Shown piece by piece: positions 1 to 13,113 of a stretch of 64,000 nucleotides of DNA. The position numbers and the translations under genes were made by a program. A model generated the notes under the pieces. It did no database searches. It was not told the origin of the DNA and saw nothing but the letters and a program-made list of their open reading frames with translations. The first letter of the stretch is position 1. Each line of letters starts with the position of its first letter. The stretch is from positions 5,630,001 through 5,694,000 of the forward strand of contig JBBDHG010000015.1 in assembly GCA_037951165.1 (NCBI GenBank). Direction: 5' to 3'. The stretch is from Lophius americanus. Its lineage: Eukaryota; Chordata; Actinopteri; Lophiiformes; Lophiidae.

Positions 1-1770
1 GCCATGTTTTCAACAGAGATGGTTGAATCTGCTTTTTGCATTCTACTACAGGCTTGTAACGTGTGTGGTACAAGTCATGTTATATTGAAACATCGCTCCC
101 AGGAAGGTTGCTTCTTTGCTTATTTTGATTTCTTGATGGTATACTGTGAGTTGGACATTATTGATCTGTCTGTAGGGGTTGACAGAGTTGTTGAGTTGAA
201 GGCTGGTTTTCATAGCTGTTCCCCCAGTGTACCTGAAACCAATCCTATAAACAAATAACCGACACACCTACAAACTCACAGAGCTTCTGACTAGGAGGGG
301 GAGATGCTTAAGGGCATGACACATACTGTCATGCCCTTTAGCTCTGAGGTCCCTGCAGGAATTTTGAAATAGTTTTTTTCAAAAGATTATGTTGTTATGC
401 CAGTAGCAGGATCACAATGGTCCATCAAAGCTAATTGTTGCACAATCCATGTTTCAGCCCCTGACCAAAGAGATGCAACTCCTTTTCATCCACAGCGGCA
501 GTCAATGTTTCCAGTATCCCAATAAAAGTCGAAAAACCTTTCCAACGCCTGTATTTGACATTATTAATCTGCTCCCCACCATTTTTCTCACAATCTCAGT
601 GCTTGTTTTTGTTGCACTCGATCATGTCCGAGCAACTAGAAACCAGTCTGCTCCCCAGAGAGAGCCAGATCGGTGGAGGGACTACAAGATGATGCCAGCA
701 TCTGGCGCAGATCAAACGGAGAAAACAGTAGATGGAGTTGTTTTGATTTTCTGGAATGAGAGCTCACGAAACAAGCCCACTTGAAATGACATGGCAAAAT
801 TATTTGCTCTGAGAGCTTTGGGAGCGCAGATTGCAAAACATTACCTCACTTATGGAAAGTACGCCCAGATGAGCAAATGTGGACGCCTGGCCAGCACAGA
901 GACTTTGCATAACACGCTGTGGACCAATACCAGCTGCCACATGTTCAGGAAAGCAACTTCCAGTTCCTGCAGAGCCAGCTGCCTTTCTGTAAGAACCTTT
1001 CTTTTGTTATCTCCAGCTGACTGATCATACAAATTACCAATATACACAATGAATGGCAGTGGAGAGGAAACCTCTACCTTCAATTATTCAGCTTGGCCAA
1101 CAGCGGGCCACAAAGAGTATAAGGCTGAGGCGGCCTTCCTGCAATGTGAATTATGGATGAAGACGAGAGTATTTGGTGGCAGCAATTTATTTAAGGAGAT
1201 AACTCATATTTATCCTATCACAACATTAGAGCTCTAATGGTTTCTTCAGATCCAGGTCCTTCAGAAGCCTCAACTAACTCTGTTGAGTTTGGATTTTGGT
1301 TTTAGTTTCAAGGCATGCACATGTCACGGCTGAAGGGAATTCGGATAATGACAACATTGCGGTTTCCCAACACTTGAATCATAGTTTTGTAAAATAATGT
1401 AGGCTACTTTTCTTATTTTCAAGTTCCACAGAAGCTTCCCCCCAGAAGACTTGAGTCTGCAAGAAAGGAAAACCACAAAACTATATTTTATCAGTGCACT
1501 TTAAAACTTGTATGTTATGTATTAAGCAATTAATGTAAATCAATGTCAAATGACAACAGTTATAGACTGTAAAATTTAAAACAGGATATTATCATAGTAG
1601 AAAGAATAGTAAATATCTTTATTATTTACGTGATACGTTATCTTGATATTGTCCTTCTTAAGAATTATGACAATTCAAAGGATGATAGAAGGCATCTATG
1701 CTCTTAGATGTTAAGACACCAACTTGGAACACAGTGGAAACATATCTGGACTGTTAAATCAATGCCGTTC
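1..1770. other. Non-coding stretch, no gene seen
   Basis: Open frames of 60-110 codons occur on both strands but lack splice signals, conserved-looking peptide or codon bias and overlap each other. Apart from the hairpin near base 310 I see nothing specific. Confidence 0.6.
306..342. repeat. Near-perfect hairpin
   Basis: Arms AAGGGCATGACA and TGTCATGCCCTT around a 5-base loop (CATAC) pair perfectly over 12 bp. After one T-T mismatch, three more pairs (GCT/AGC) extend the stem. No transposon ends were recognised next to it. Confidence 0.85.
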
Positions 1771-1798
1771 ATCCATCCATCCATCCATCCATCCATCC
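1771..1798. repeat. (ATCC)n microsatellite
   Basis: About seven ATCC units in a row, followed by CCGT variants. The GC-rich 250 bases that follow (1860-2100) hold no recognisable gene. Confidence 0.95.
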
Positions 1799-4700
1799 GT
1801 CTGTCCGTCCTCGGGTCCATCCACCCATGCGTCCATACAACCATATATCTGGTGTTCCTTAGACGCTGTGCCTGTTTGCTCTGGTGCTGATGTTCAGGGT
1901 ACTTCCTCGGCCCTGGGCCTGTTCTTTGTACCTGCGCCCCTGTGGTGTTGTGGGCTCTGCGTCCCAGGTGTTCTCGCAGCTTGTGGGGCCAATCGGACTA
2001 TTTGGCTTCTGTTAGCGTCTGGAGAGGGCCCTGTACTCTGGCAGGGGTTTTGATACAAGATCCTGGCCCAACACAACAGCATCTACTACCACCCGATCTT
2101 CAATGTTGATTAGGGCCATCAGTGGAATCTGAGCCAGTGTTTGAGGTCTACCTCACCAATATTGTGTTCGTTTCTCGGCACTCTTTAGGCATTTGGCTGG
2201 CTGGGGCTGCATGAAGCACAAGTCACTACACTGTTTGTTAATTTAACTGCCTGTTTTTTCGTACTTGTTTTTCTTGTTTTGACTTTATGTTTCGCACAAG
2301 TTGTATCACACCCTTTTTGATGACAAATAGGTATTAGTTTCAAATAAAACGTGATAGGCTAGTCTCTCAAAGAGGGCTGGTGTAGGTCATAGAAACACAC
2401 TCACATACACAGAAATAATAATATATCTTTTGTAAGATAAAACTGCATGTACTTTACAAAATGTTTTTTACCAAATCTTGCTGCAAACCGTGAGTTTACC
2501 TGCAGACGCATAAAGGTGGAAAACAACTGAGTTTGAATCTCACACGTACTCTGAAAAAGGGAACTCCGTGAGTTGTGTTTTTCAAATAATATAAATAGAC
2601 CCAACATAATTAATACACAAGTCTTAGCTTTGTGAACTTAGACCACCTTAGCAGGTGTAACAAAATAGTCAATGCAATAAAGTAAAGCAAAAGCAATTTG
2701 GTTAAATTTATGTCACTCAGTCTAGTTTGACCCTGAAGATGGTGATTGCTCTCCTCTGCCTCTGCTGTGATGATGATAGTTGTCACATAGTTAAGGTTCA
2801 TTTAGTCAGAGACTACAAGGGAAATGTTATAGTCATACTAAGCTAGTCAGAGGAAGAGTTGGGTGGGTCATGGGGTTGCCATAATAGGTTTCATAAATTT
2901 GCTTAGCAGAGGTTAAGCCTTCAAGTAGAAAATATTATTCAGGAGTATTCCCCTGTTAGACATTTCGTCCCTCTCAGAGTTTCAGTCTGCTCCATGCACA
3001 CTGGATTCTTCTTGACGGCATGCGTCTATGCTCCTACTGTACAGTAATTACAGCATGTACTGTAATCCTTAGAGTATCATGTGCTTATGTGGGTTGTAAG
3101 CAGTGGAAACTGAGCGTGCTCTACTAGAAGCAAATAGTTGTGGTGGTGAAGGGTTTCATCTCTAGCTTGTCTTGTTTCCACATAACTGGCCAATGACTGG
3201 GTTGCCCGTCTGAGCTTAGCTCAGGTCGATCACATGACCTGCCGCTGTCTACTGTTCTCAAGAATCCAAAGAATCCTTCGCTGTGATCCCCTTTCACTGA
3301 TATTTGATAAATGAGCGGAAGATGAGGTGAATTCAGGGAAGTTGCCAAGAATATAGTTTATTTTTACTTTTTACTTTCATTTAGAAGCTTTTCAACCAGC
3401 AGATTCGACTGTTCGTCTTCATCATGTTGTCGCAAACAACATGATATTCACCATGACCATGACCTCCTGATCTATTCTCGGCCAAATAAACACAACAGCC
3501 ACAAGTTTCCTAACGTTTCTTGAACTTAAATTATCTTTGTGGCAGCAAAGAGTTACAGCCTTACAGAGTTACAACAAAAATTGGGGTAGTTTACCCCAGT
3601 TTTTAAAAAAAGGAAATACACATAAGTGCCATTGTTATTGATGAACATGATGATGTTATTGATAGTACTTGATGCCTCTTGGATTTTCCATATTTATTTA
3701 CCTACTGTCTGACGACAAATAAGGTGTTAAAAGATCAGTGTGCAAAAATAAAATGTTTATTTTTACATTTGGAAAAAGTCCTTTATACATGTTTGCACAG
3801 TAACCAAGAAAGGGAAAACTGAACGCCGGCTCAAGAGTGGAATTTTTTCATCTTGAGGTCGAAGTGGCAGAAGGACTAACAGAGGAAGGTTTTGCCTTTA
3901 ACACCAGCGAGGAAGAAGATGATGAATATGTTGCTGCTGGAAAACTGTTTAGTGTTTTAACAAATGGGGGATCATATATATTACAAGAAAAAATCTACTG
4001 AGCGTGAAACCTCACTGTCAAATTAAACCCACTGGTGAAATTGTTGAGAGGAAAACTGGCGAGGTCCGTGTAGTCAACCCAAGGGATTCCAATCAATTTG
4101 TTGCAATTTGGAACTAACTGACATTCATTTTACAGACTGAATATTTAATTATTGGTACTGATGGAGCTTTTTGGTCCTTTCCTTCATTCATTTGGTTATA
4201 TTATTGCACATTATCTGAAGATATGAATGAAACATAGCGATATCATCAGTTATCATTAGGGATGATGTCGCCATTATTCAATCCTGACCAAATTGATATC
4301 AGTGGACATGATGTGGAAGATAAAGTGAAACCAAAAAAAGGATCCGTCCACATGACGTGATGCATTTGGTGACCTTAAAGACACTCATTTGCTGTCATAA
4401 CCTTTGATTCAACACTGAAATCTCGATGTCAAGGTAAAGTTTGCATGGAAATATGTGAGATATGTTGCCAGATACTCCAATAAGAACTGAGGTGAGATTT
4501 TGATGTACAGATGGAGAATAAATGAAGATTTCGATGATGCTGAGATACTTTATCTACTCAGGAAGAGCCAGCTGCTCAGACGTTAGTGGAAAGGGTTGAG
4601 GAAAGGAGACAGAAGAGAGGAAGCATGGATAGACTCCAGAGGAGGACGGAGCGCTTCAGCTATTACTCCTAAATCTGACAGCAGGGGCAGATAGAGCAGG

Positions 4701-6133
4701 CTGAGGGTGGTGGTAGGGACCACCCTGGATCTGGCAACCGAACAAATACAGCCTGTGGTCAGATGGAGCGAGTCTTCACTGTGTCGCTGACAACTACTGA
4801 CTGTGACAGAGACGATGTGGAGGCAGAGTGGTTGGACACACACACATGCGCACACAAACAGGCACACGCATGCACACCCAAACACACATAGAGGAGACGT
4901 CACATGATCAAATTATCCAGTATGATCCAACTCAAACTGATTTGAACTCAAGTTTGGTTTGTTCCTCCATCCATCTGAACAGGTCTTAAAAAGATCTGAA
5001 AAGAGAGGAATGACATCACATTTGCTGATTTGTGTAATTTCAACCTTCATCCTCACTATTCTTATAATCCCAGTAGAGAAACACACACACTCTTCTTGGT
5101 TTCCTGTTCTAAACCCTCTCCGTTCTTTCATCCCACCTCTTGTTGAGAGTGTCTCGCGTGCAAAGCCCCATCAACACCAAGTTGGACTTGTGAGCACTAA
5201 TAAGATTCTGGTTCTCTTGTCTCTAAAATGCACAACCTTCTGATGTAATGCATTGTTTATGTTTGTCATTTTGAACGGCAGAAACACATGCCTCCCTAAA
5301 TTCTGTTCATTATTCTACGTGGCTGTGCTTTAGCTGCATGGGATTAAGAGGTGTGGTTAGTTGGACATTGATACTCTCAGGCATGTCTGCAGGGTGACGG
5401 AGGCTGAGAAGGTTGAATATGATGCAGAAATGCCAGACTTAATTAATACCATACGGCTGTTTGCATTAGATCAGACTTGAAGTAAATCCAACTGCTCTAC
5501 ATTGAAGCAAATAGAATCTGACTTCTACAACGCTTTACGGCTTTTATCCACTCCACATCTAATATTAAAATCTATTAACTGCTGAAATGTGTGAGCAGGG
5601 TCCCTGCCATAATCACAGCTCAAAAATCTATGATTATTCATTATTATGCATGACTTTATTGAAAATTACTGTGAGTTAAATCTTTACTCTGGCTGGCTGC
5701 CAAACCCTCTCATGTCATTTGTTGTTACTTCAAAATAATCAACTACAGATGTGAATAACTCATCGGAACATCTCTTCACACATCTAAGAAAAACAGAGCC
5801 CAGAAAAATAGATCTCGCTGACAGAGCCCAAAATTTCAACCTTTCCACCTGTTTTTCATTTCTACATCGGCTAAATGATGACTGCACTATAATATCCATG
5901 TGACATGGTTGCGGTCACAAAGGGAATGTGACATTATGTTCTTTATGATGTTATTGTGAAAACTCTCATTTCTAAAATAAAAGCATGAATAGAGCATGAA
6001 TTAACCACAGCGATAGTCTGAAATAAAACTAGACTACCATGTTTACTGTGGGTTCGCACCTAAACTATCACTACTCCGATACATGTCAAAATAAAACACT
6101 GATTCACAATGGTTATCATTCACGGTCATACAC
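1799..6133. other. Non-coding stretch with decayed sequence
   Basis: No gene supported. A CA run lies at about 4836-4890, a hairpin at 3576-3604, and an acidic open stretch at roughly 3843-4000 may be an old pseudogene fragment (see findings). Open frames on the two strands overlap and show no splice context. Confidence 0.5.
3576..3604. repeat. Inverted repeat, 13-bp arms
   Basis: AAAAATTGGGGTA and TACCCCAGTTTTT around a 3-base loop pair at 12 of 13 positions. Confidence 0.8.
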
Positions 6134-6255
6134 AAGCACACGAACACTCACTTACACACACACACACACACACACTCAGATACACACGCACGCAAACACA
6201 CGTGCACACTTACACACACACACACGCAAACAGACACACAAACACACTCACAGCT
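6134..6255. repeat. Imperfect (CA)n microsatellite
   Basis: Several CA runs interrupted by CT and CG variants across about 120 bases. Confidence 0.9.
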
Positions 6256-6309
6256 AGGAGCTAATTATCTTAGAATGAAACAACAGGCTGGTTCATATTA
6301 AAATTGACA

Positions 6310-6720
6310 GTGTAGTATAGTATGGTATAGTATAGTATAATACAGTATTTTATAATACAGTATTTTATAGTACAGTATGGTAGTATAGTATAATACAGTA
6401 GTATAGTATAGTATAGTGAAGTATTATTGGTTGGTCGAGTATAATGTAGGGCACAATGGTATAGCCTCGCTTTGCATAGTAGCTATAAAACGATATTATA
6501 GTTTCGAACAATTGAGCCGAGAATAGAATAGAATAGTTTAGTATAGTATAATATAGTATAGTATAATATAGTGCAGTACAGAAGTACAGTAAAGTACTGA
6601 GGTATAGTATAGTATAGTATAGTATAGTATAGTATAGTATAGTATAGTATTCTTGGTTGGTCGAGTATAGTGAAGTGTATACTGGTGTAGTCTTGCATTG
6701 CATAGTAGCGATACTACACT
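6310..6720. repeat. (TATAG)n satellite with higher-order duplication
   Basis: Dominated by the 5-mer TATAG with point variants. A non-repetitive block beginning TTGGTTGGTCGAGTATA occurs twice, at 6427 and 6653, each followed by about 50 similar bases ending near TTGCATAGTAGC, so a unit of about 226 bp was duplicated. Open frames here simply encode the repeat (ILYYT). Confidence 0.9.
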
Positions 6721-7067
6721 ATTATAGTTTAATATGACATAGTATTGGACAAAAAATCCATTATGAGTTCTGTATTTAACATGGAAAAAAAATATTGTGC
6801 TCTAAAACATTCAACTTTACCTGCAGCGCCTTAAAGGATCTCTTTGTCACAGTTTCAATCAGAGTGAGACAAAGTTCACCTGCCTGAGTGTTTGTTCGTG
6901 GTCATATGACACTTACTTCGTCCAAATGCCTCTCTCAGGGGTGAAGGGTCTTTGGTGAGAGAATGGCATATGATTGCTGTAGGAAAGTAACCTTTAGAAA
7001 AGCTGCTTTCTTCTCCTTCTTCCTCTAAAAAACAAAGAACTTGATCTTGAGGGACAGAGTTTACAAT

Positions 7068-7192
7068 CATCCATCCATCCATCCATCCATCCATCCATCC
7101 ATCCATCCATCCATCTGTCCATCCATCCATCCATCCATCCATCCATCCTTCTTTCTACCATTCATCCATCCTTCAATCCATCCTTCCATGCA
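7068..7192. repeat. (ATCC)n microsatellite, long
   Basis: About 80 bases of nearly pure ATCC with one ATCTGTCC break, then degenerate CCTT/CATC variants to about 7192. Confidence 0.95.
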
Positions 7193-8282
7193 TCGTGTTT
7201 CAGATTCAACCTTTTAGGCAACAAATTTTGAACAAATTGACATAAATGAAGTTAGGGAAATATTCTCCTTTTTGTAAAATCTGATTAGAAAAGTTATGAT
7301 TTGTAATGTCCTTGTTGGAATTGCAAATAAAAAAGGGGGAAATGTGTTCCTAATAAAAAGCAAGCAAACATAACAGCATAATGAAACATCATACACGAAC
7401 AACTCTGGGAGGCAGTTGCTCAGAGGGTGGTGGGATTATTGAATGAGAGGACAGGCAGAAGCAAACAGCATCAGAATCCAGTCCGGTTTGTCCAACAATG
7501 GAATAAAACAGTCTTGTTAGTCAATCCAGAGTAGCTGCAAGTTTGACCCCATAACTGGAGTTTGTGGCAGTCAGAGATTTGATGAGGGGTGGAGCAGACC
7601 AGTTAAATGCCCTCTGCAGACATGACATTCAAAGAATGCACACTCATTTGGCATTCAGCTATGTGATAGACCCACACAAACATACAGCATGTTCACGAAA
7701 GAAACAAAAGAGGTTTTGCACCACCGGAACAGAAGTAGCAAACTAAGAATGTAGAGGCATGAGCTACTTGAAATAATCTTCTGTGAGCAGTATTAAACAA
7801 AAGATGCCAAAACTACATACAGTTGGGAATACTCTTTCAGTTGTTGGCTCACAGGGAATTTTACAGTTTGGACCAGAAATAACAGGTATGATTTGATAAC
7901 ACAGACTACTTACCGCCTTTAAAAAAACAGTAGAACAGACTATTAAACTCTTCAAAAAACTTCTTATTCTTCTTCTTCGCGTGTCTTTCGACCACGGGAA
8001 GATACCCGAAAAAGATCAAATCTATGTGATTTCCAAACTAGTATAAAAAATCAAACAAAATGGGACGATTAATAATAATAGGTTGAGAGACATCACAGCC
8101 AGACGTCCCCAATTCAGAAGTCTCAGCCTCCTGATTCTGTTATAGAACCTTTAAAGCTCTGCTCTCAGGCCAGTTGAGCTTCGAGAGCACTCAAGATACA
8201 GAACCGCTGAGCAGAGATTGAAAGGGAAGGGGACGGGAAGAGGGACAGACAACACAGGCAACACGTATGTCCCTCTGCAGTC
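7193..8282. other. Non-coding stretch, nothing recognised
   Basis: AT-rich, only short open frames without splice context. Confidence 0.55.
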
Positions 8283-8346
8283 CAATGATTGAGGTGGCGA
8301 CTCTCTGGGGGACGACCACCGCAGCTCCTGAGCTACAGTCGCCCTA
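8283..8346 (-). mobile_element. tRNA-derived SINE fragment
   Basis: Read on the - strand the sequence contains GGCGACTGTAGCTCAGGAG followed by GGTGGTCGTCCCCC, resembling the head of a common teleost tRNA-derived SINE (typical GGCTGTGGCTCAGGAGGTAG then GGTCGTCC). Only the head is clear. Confidence 0.55.
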
Positions 8347-9532
8347 ATGCTATGCTTAAACACGGCCAAACCAAGATCAAATTCGAGGCCTTTCATTTTG
8401 AACATGGACAACATCAGAATGTTTTCTGCAGGTTGGCAAGAACATGCAGGCTCTTTGGACATGAACCATGTTCTTTACTCTAGCACTACCCTCAAGCCAT
8501 ATTGACAGAATATGTATTTACATCCTTGCCATGTTTCTGTCGCCCCCTACATATTCATGTTGTAAGGTTGACCGTTAGGACCTTTTTGACCCAATAGCAA
8601 TCTCGGGAAAAGCATTCTTTTAGCCCCACTGCTAATGAGTGTCAATTTCAGAACCTTACATCCCAGGTGAAACAAGAGAAACTCCTGCATCAAAAGGAAA
8701 AGGTCAATTTGACACGACCGTGAACTTCACTGAGGCTGAAGCTCAGATGGCTTCATCTCGCCTGCCTGTCCCTGCTTTCTGGGATGTGGGAACTTTGTGG
8801 TTGCCCATGCTGTTCACCATACACTGAAAACCATGTGTGCGATGACATAATCTCCGATACCAGCTTGAGACGCATGTGTGATTGGTGCATTGAGAGTCAC
8901 ATGTAATTGGATTCAAGCCACTCATGACGCACTGAGGAGCCTGGTCCTGTTTAGACAGCATAGCAGACTGCATGTCTGTCAGAGGGGGTTATATACAGAG
9001 CAACAACATGGATCTCATGATAGATATGATCCCGGAGTGAAAATAATAGTACTGGCTCTCATCTTAGTCCAAGAACCAATTATGATATATGTGAAAAAAT
9101 ATTGATCTGGGAGTCATGCAAACATGAAGTTGAGGATGTCTAAGCACATGGTGGATGGATGGATTTATCTCAAGGGTGACATTAAAAATGAAGTTTGTGT
9201 TGTTAAAGACTGTTGTAAAATCTCAAGCAGCAGCTGGTAATGTAAAAAAAAAAAAAAATCCACAAAAAACTTTAGCAAATCAATGATCATAGTTATTTTT
9301 CAGTAGTCGGTGGATATAACAAAAGGAAGATAAAGAAAAGGAATATTGAAATGACATACATCGATCAAGTCTCCAAATCCAAACTTTTGAAGTCAGCTGC
9401 TTCTCAATGCGAAAGGTTAAAAAAACTAATCCTGCTTTAAAGGGACCAGCCAAACAGAGAGAGACGAAAACAAATGGGAGAAAACAAGAGACCAGCTCTG
9501 TCCAAAGAACATTATTAAGAGACTTCCATTGA
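8347..9532. other. Non-coding stretch, nothing recognised
   Basis: Open frames up to 76 codons without supporting signals; a poly-A run at 9246-9258. Confidence 0.55.
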
Positions 9533-9610
9533 TGGTGGTACTGTGGGGAGCACTGTTCTCTTCCAGGAGGCTGGTGACAGTTCGATTCCTGGCCGATGTA
9601 GCTGGCTTTT
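9533..9610 (+). mobile_element. tRNA-like SINE fragment
   Basis: GGTGGTACTGTGGGGAGCAC resembles a degraded form of the fish SINE head in which GTAGTGGTTAGCACTGT is usual. GACAGTTCGATTCCTGGCC forms a good RNA polymerase III B-box (GTTCGATTCC). Spacing between the two fits a tRNA-like head. Not a functional tRNA: no cloverleaf could be drawn. Confidence 0.5.
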
Positions 9611-12525
9611 CTTCTTGGCCAGTTTTAAAAGGATAAATTATCTGTGTAGGAGTAAACATCGTAGACGTTCCAACTTTATAACAGTTTACATCTCAGTTCA
9701 TGCCAAGATCCACCACAACTGTACTGTGATCTCCTTTCTGAGCATAGAAAGTACTTTCTGAGTGCCTGATCACTGTTTGTGCAGTCATGGTCGTACAATT
9801 ATGTTAGTGTGATTGGGAACCCTTTTTTTCAGTCCACCAGTCATAAGTCTTAAGTCTGTGAATTTCGGTTGGACCTCTAAATTTTTAAGAACTTTACATT
9901 GATCTTCTGCCGAGTTGTCCAAGGTATACCTTGCCCCTCCTCAAACGTCAGCTGGGACAGACTCCAGCTCCTGTGGACAGGAGAAGTAGTTGCAGTAAAT
10001 GGATGTACGTCTGTGAACTATTTTCTAAGCGTGTCTGGTCTCTCAATACTGACCACTGCTGGTACACTTATTTGTAAGTGTGTTTGGGAACTAATTTGCT
10101 GGTCTGTCTGGGTACTATTTTGTTATTCAGTCATCTCTCTACACAGCCACACAATTATTTAGGCCACGTGGTTTAGGCGATGGACAAGAAATCCATGGGG
10201 GTCTCCCTGTGTATTTTCAGATCCTGCTGACAACATGAAATTTTAACCACATGGAGTCAGTGGGACATGTGAAGTGGAAAAAAGTTTGATAATGTCTTTT
10301 TTTTTCTGTGACTCAATTGTTTGACTGTAGTGGAGTCTTGCGCACCAAACTGCATAGAATCGTTGCACTACAGGAAGCTTTTGTCGTAGTTTCCCTGTGC
10401 AAGCTCAAATTTTAAACTAATTTCACAATCTTGAACAGTATGCCAGTACATGATAACAAAAATGACTATTAATTTGGGAAAAAGGGCCCAAACATAGACA
10501 TTCACATCGGAACATTTTACAAATCTTTCACGTGAAGTTACAATACAGTGCAGCACCACCACCATACAAAGTTAGCATATATCAGAACGATGACGCGAAC
10601 GCACCTGTCCGGTCATCTGAATAGAAAGAGGAGGAGTAGAATCTAGATTCATCTTCTTCCTTCTTGTTTGTTTTTAGAGGAGACGCGTTTTTTCATTGTC
10701 TTTTTGATACTTCAACCCGTAAACTTGAAAAGCCTTCTCTAGCGCCAGAGTTTCGTTTTTTCCATTTAGACTACCGTACAAACGTTTCAGTATAACACGG
10801 TGTTAAAGGGCTTTGCTGCACTAAATATGTAACAAAACATTTTCGGACGATTGCACATTTAAAAACAAATAGATATGAATATTATATTTTATATTAAATG
10901 TAATTTTAACACAATGCTCCTTTGAAATACAAACAACTCATTCATCTTCATATTTTGTACGGAGATATTTTCTGTTACGATGTCTTGTTTCAATTTGTTC
11001 GGATACATACGGTCCACTATGCTGAAAAATAAAACGGTTTAGTTTAGTTGCTGAACGCCTGGCGCTCTGGAAGAAGCAAGATATCTTCACGTGCCGGTAG
11101 GACCGCCCGCTGTCTGTTGGTCAGATTTTCAGCTTGCGTATCATAGCTATTGACATTTATGGAATGTAACAACATTACTGTCAACCTTCTCAGCATTGTT
11201 GAACGAATTTGTTGGCAGCCCGGCAGCAAGAAGAGCATCGTGTATGGGCTTCCTCTCTCAGAAACAAAGGGCCCCTTCTCTTTTGGGGATGGAGATAACA
11301 GGATAGGAGAACACATTTGCCACTAGCGCCGCCTCCTTTTTGTCCATATGGCTAATGGGGAGTCTCATGTTCACTACAGGCTCCGGCATTGGCTGGTGAT
11401 CGTATGTTTGCCATTGGCAACCTGCGTGTGTCCCGTAGCAACCTTGCTTGGAAAGTCCTCAGTGTAAAGACTGTTCAAAGGAGGCAAAGTGAACAGAGCA
11501 AAGGACAAGGCAGTCTCATGGTTACCTTTCCACCTCAATAACTCACACTAGATCACCAGAAGCTCCGAATCATGCTTCCTCTCTTCTTTTACAACATTTT
11601 ATTTTCTGGCACCACAGATTGGAACAATTCAAGCACGGGTCAAAATGGATTGTCATCATCACTTTACAACAGGAGAGGACTTTTTAATAAGTCTGTTGTG
11701 TTTGGATAGGTTTGTGAAGATCAGAAAAATGTCTGTCGGGCAGGAGAGTGATGAAATATGGACTTGTATCACTCTGGAGTTACCACAGGTGAATAAAAAG
11801 TAGCTGAATAGCAGAGAATCATTCCCTCTCACAGGGGAAGAACTTAGTCAATTAGCGCTGCACAGTTCAGCTATGAAAATGTATGCAATGCTGATGGAAT
11901 CACGCCCTTCAAAATAAAAGTCAACAATGAATCACTGGCGTAAGAGCTAACAATCAGGAAGATACTGACTCAAACAAATGATGGAAATCAATGGCTTTAT
12001 ATTTAATACATATTTTCTAAGTTCTTCCTGTTTTTGTAATACAACCATTCATGTCTAAATTAAACTAAAATCAAAACAAACAAACCCTCCAACAAAGCAA
12101 AAGAAAATACAGAGCGTCTTACCGGCCCAGGTAATATTACAAAGGACATCATTAAGTTTTCATGTTCCCTTTCTCCAAAAATATGTCTTAATTAGGGGTT
12201 ATAGAAGGTTGTCCCCTTCTGTTTGTTCATCGAGAGGGACACAGTATTCATTCACGTATTCAATTCAACCAAAAAATCACCGAAATTGGGAGGGTCCCTT
12301 AGAAGTTTTTCTTTTTTGTGCAAAATTAATCTTAAACAATTCACACTAAAACAATATGACTTTTGACAATTTTTTTAAAGCATTTCTGAGTGTATTTTCA
12401 TCCCTTAAAATATCATAATAGCATTTTCCCATTCAGGTGGTGTTCAGTGTTTGAGTAATTGACAGAGTCTCATTGGTGTTTCACATTCCACTCTGCAGAG
12501 ATGACATTAGGCTCCTACCCCACAC
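9611..12525. other. Non-coding stretch, possibly with an old MITE
   Basis: No gene supported. Bases 10590-10800 are locally CpG-rich and contain CCTTCTCTAGCGCCAGAG, which resembles the interior of a common fish MITE, but terminal repeats were not found. Confidence 0.4.
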
Positions 12526-12825
12526 AGTAAAACAGTCCAGGTTTATACAAGGAAACAGTCCAGGTTCATACATTGAAGCAGTCCTTGTTCGTACAGTGAA
12601 ACAGTCCTTGTTCATACAGTAAAACAGTCCTTGTTCATACAGTGAAAAAGTCCAAGTTCATACAGTGAAACAGTCCAGACTCAGACAGTGAAATAAGTCC
12701 AGGTTCAAACAGTGAAACAGTCCAGGTTCATCAAAATTAAAACAGTCTAGGTTTATACAGTGAACCAGGCCAGGTTGTACAATAAAATCTCCAGGTTCAC
12801 GCAGTGAATCACTCCAGGTTAATTC
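12526..12825. repeat. 24-bp minisatellite, about 12 diverged copies
   Basis: Consensus close to ACAGTGAAACAGTCCAGGTT plus CAT. Copies vary (CCTTGTTCAT, CCAAGTTCAT, CTAGGTTTAT) but keep the ACAGT...CAGTCC core. The same unit reappears at 22520-22604 and 33688-33775. Confidence 0.9.
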
Positions 12826-12956
12826 ATTAATTTTCCCATCGGGCAAATGGGGAGATTTCAATTTGAAATTTTAATTGTTCATTTAATTTTCATTTTTCTC
12901 TTTAAGGAGGTCTGAACCGCCATATTTCACTCAGGCTTTTATTGTGAAAATAAGTT

Positions 12957-13113
12957 ACCGGAAGCGTTCTGTGTGAATGCGGGCTGCTTTTCAGGAGTGT
13001 AGAAGTTTGCAGCAGTCGGTGTGGATGACAGAAGAGTGAGCGTGCTAGTGAGGTACAAGCGGAGTGTTTGGTGGCTTCTCAGCCGTCAGTTTGTTTTCTG
13101 CAGGACGGAGTGG
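12957..13113 (+). promoter_or_regulatory. CpG-rich patch with a donor site, candidate distal first exon
   Basis: About eight CpG dinucleotides in 157 bases, well above the surrounding AT-rich, CpG-poor DNA, with an ETS-like CCGGAAGCG at its left end and a consensus donor G|GTGAGT at 13113. This is the look of a small CpG promoter plus first exon. It lies 46 kb upstream of the conventional svil start on the same strand; link to svil is conjecture. Two ATGs are present but neither opens a long frame. Confidence 0.25.

Noticed and set aside
7068..7192. CRISPR-like regular repeats
   Set aside because: Simple tetranucleotide microsatellite in eukaryotic DNA, without spacers. The 24-bp and 34-bp arrays are likewise tandem minisatellites without unique spacers.
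9533..9610. Possible tRNA gene
   Set aside because: Has a B-box but no cloverleaf or anticodon arm. It fits a SINE head better, as do 8283-8346, 34256-34311 and 55577-55752.
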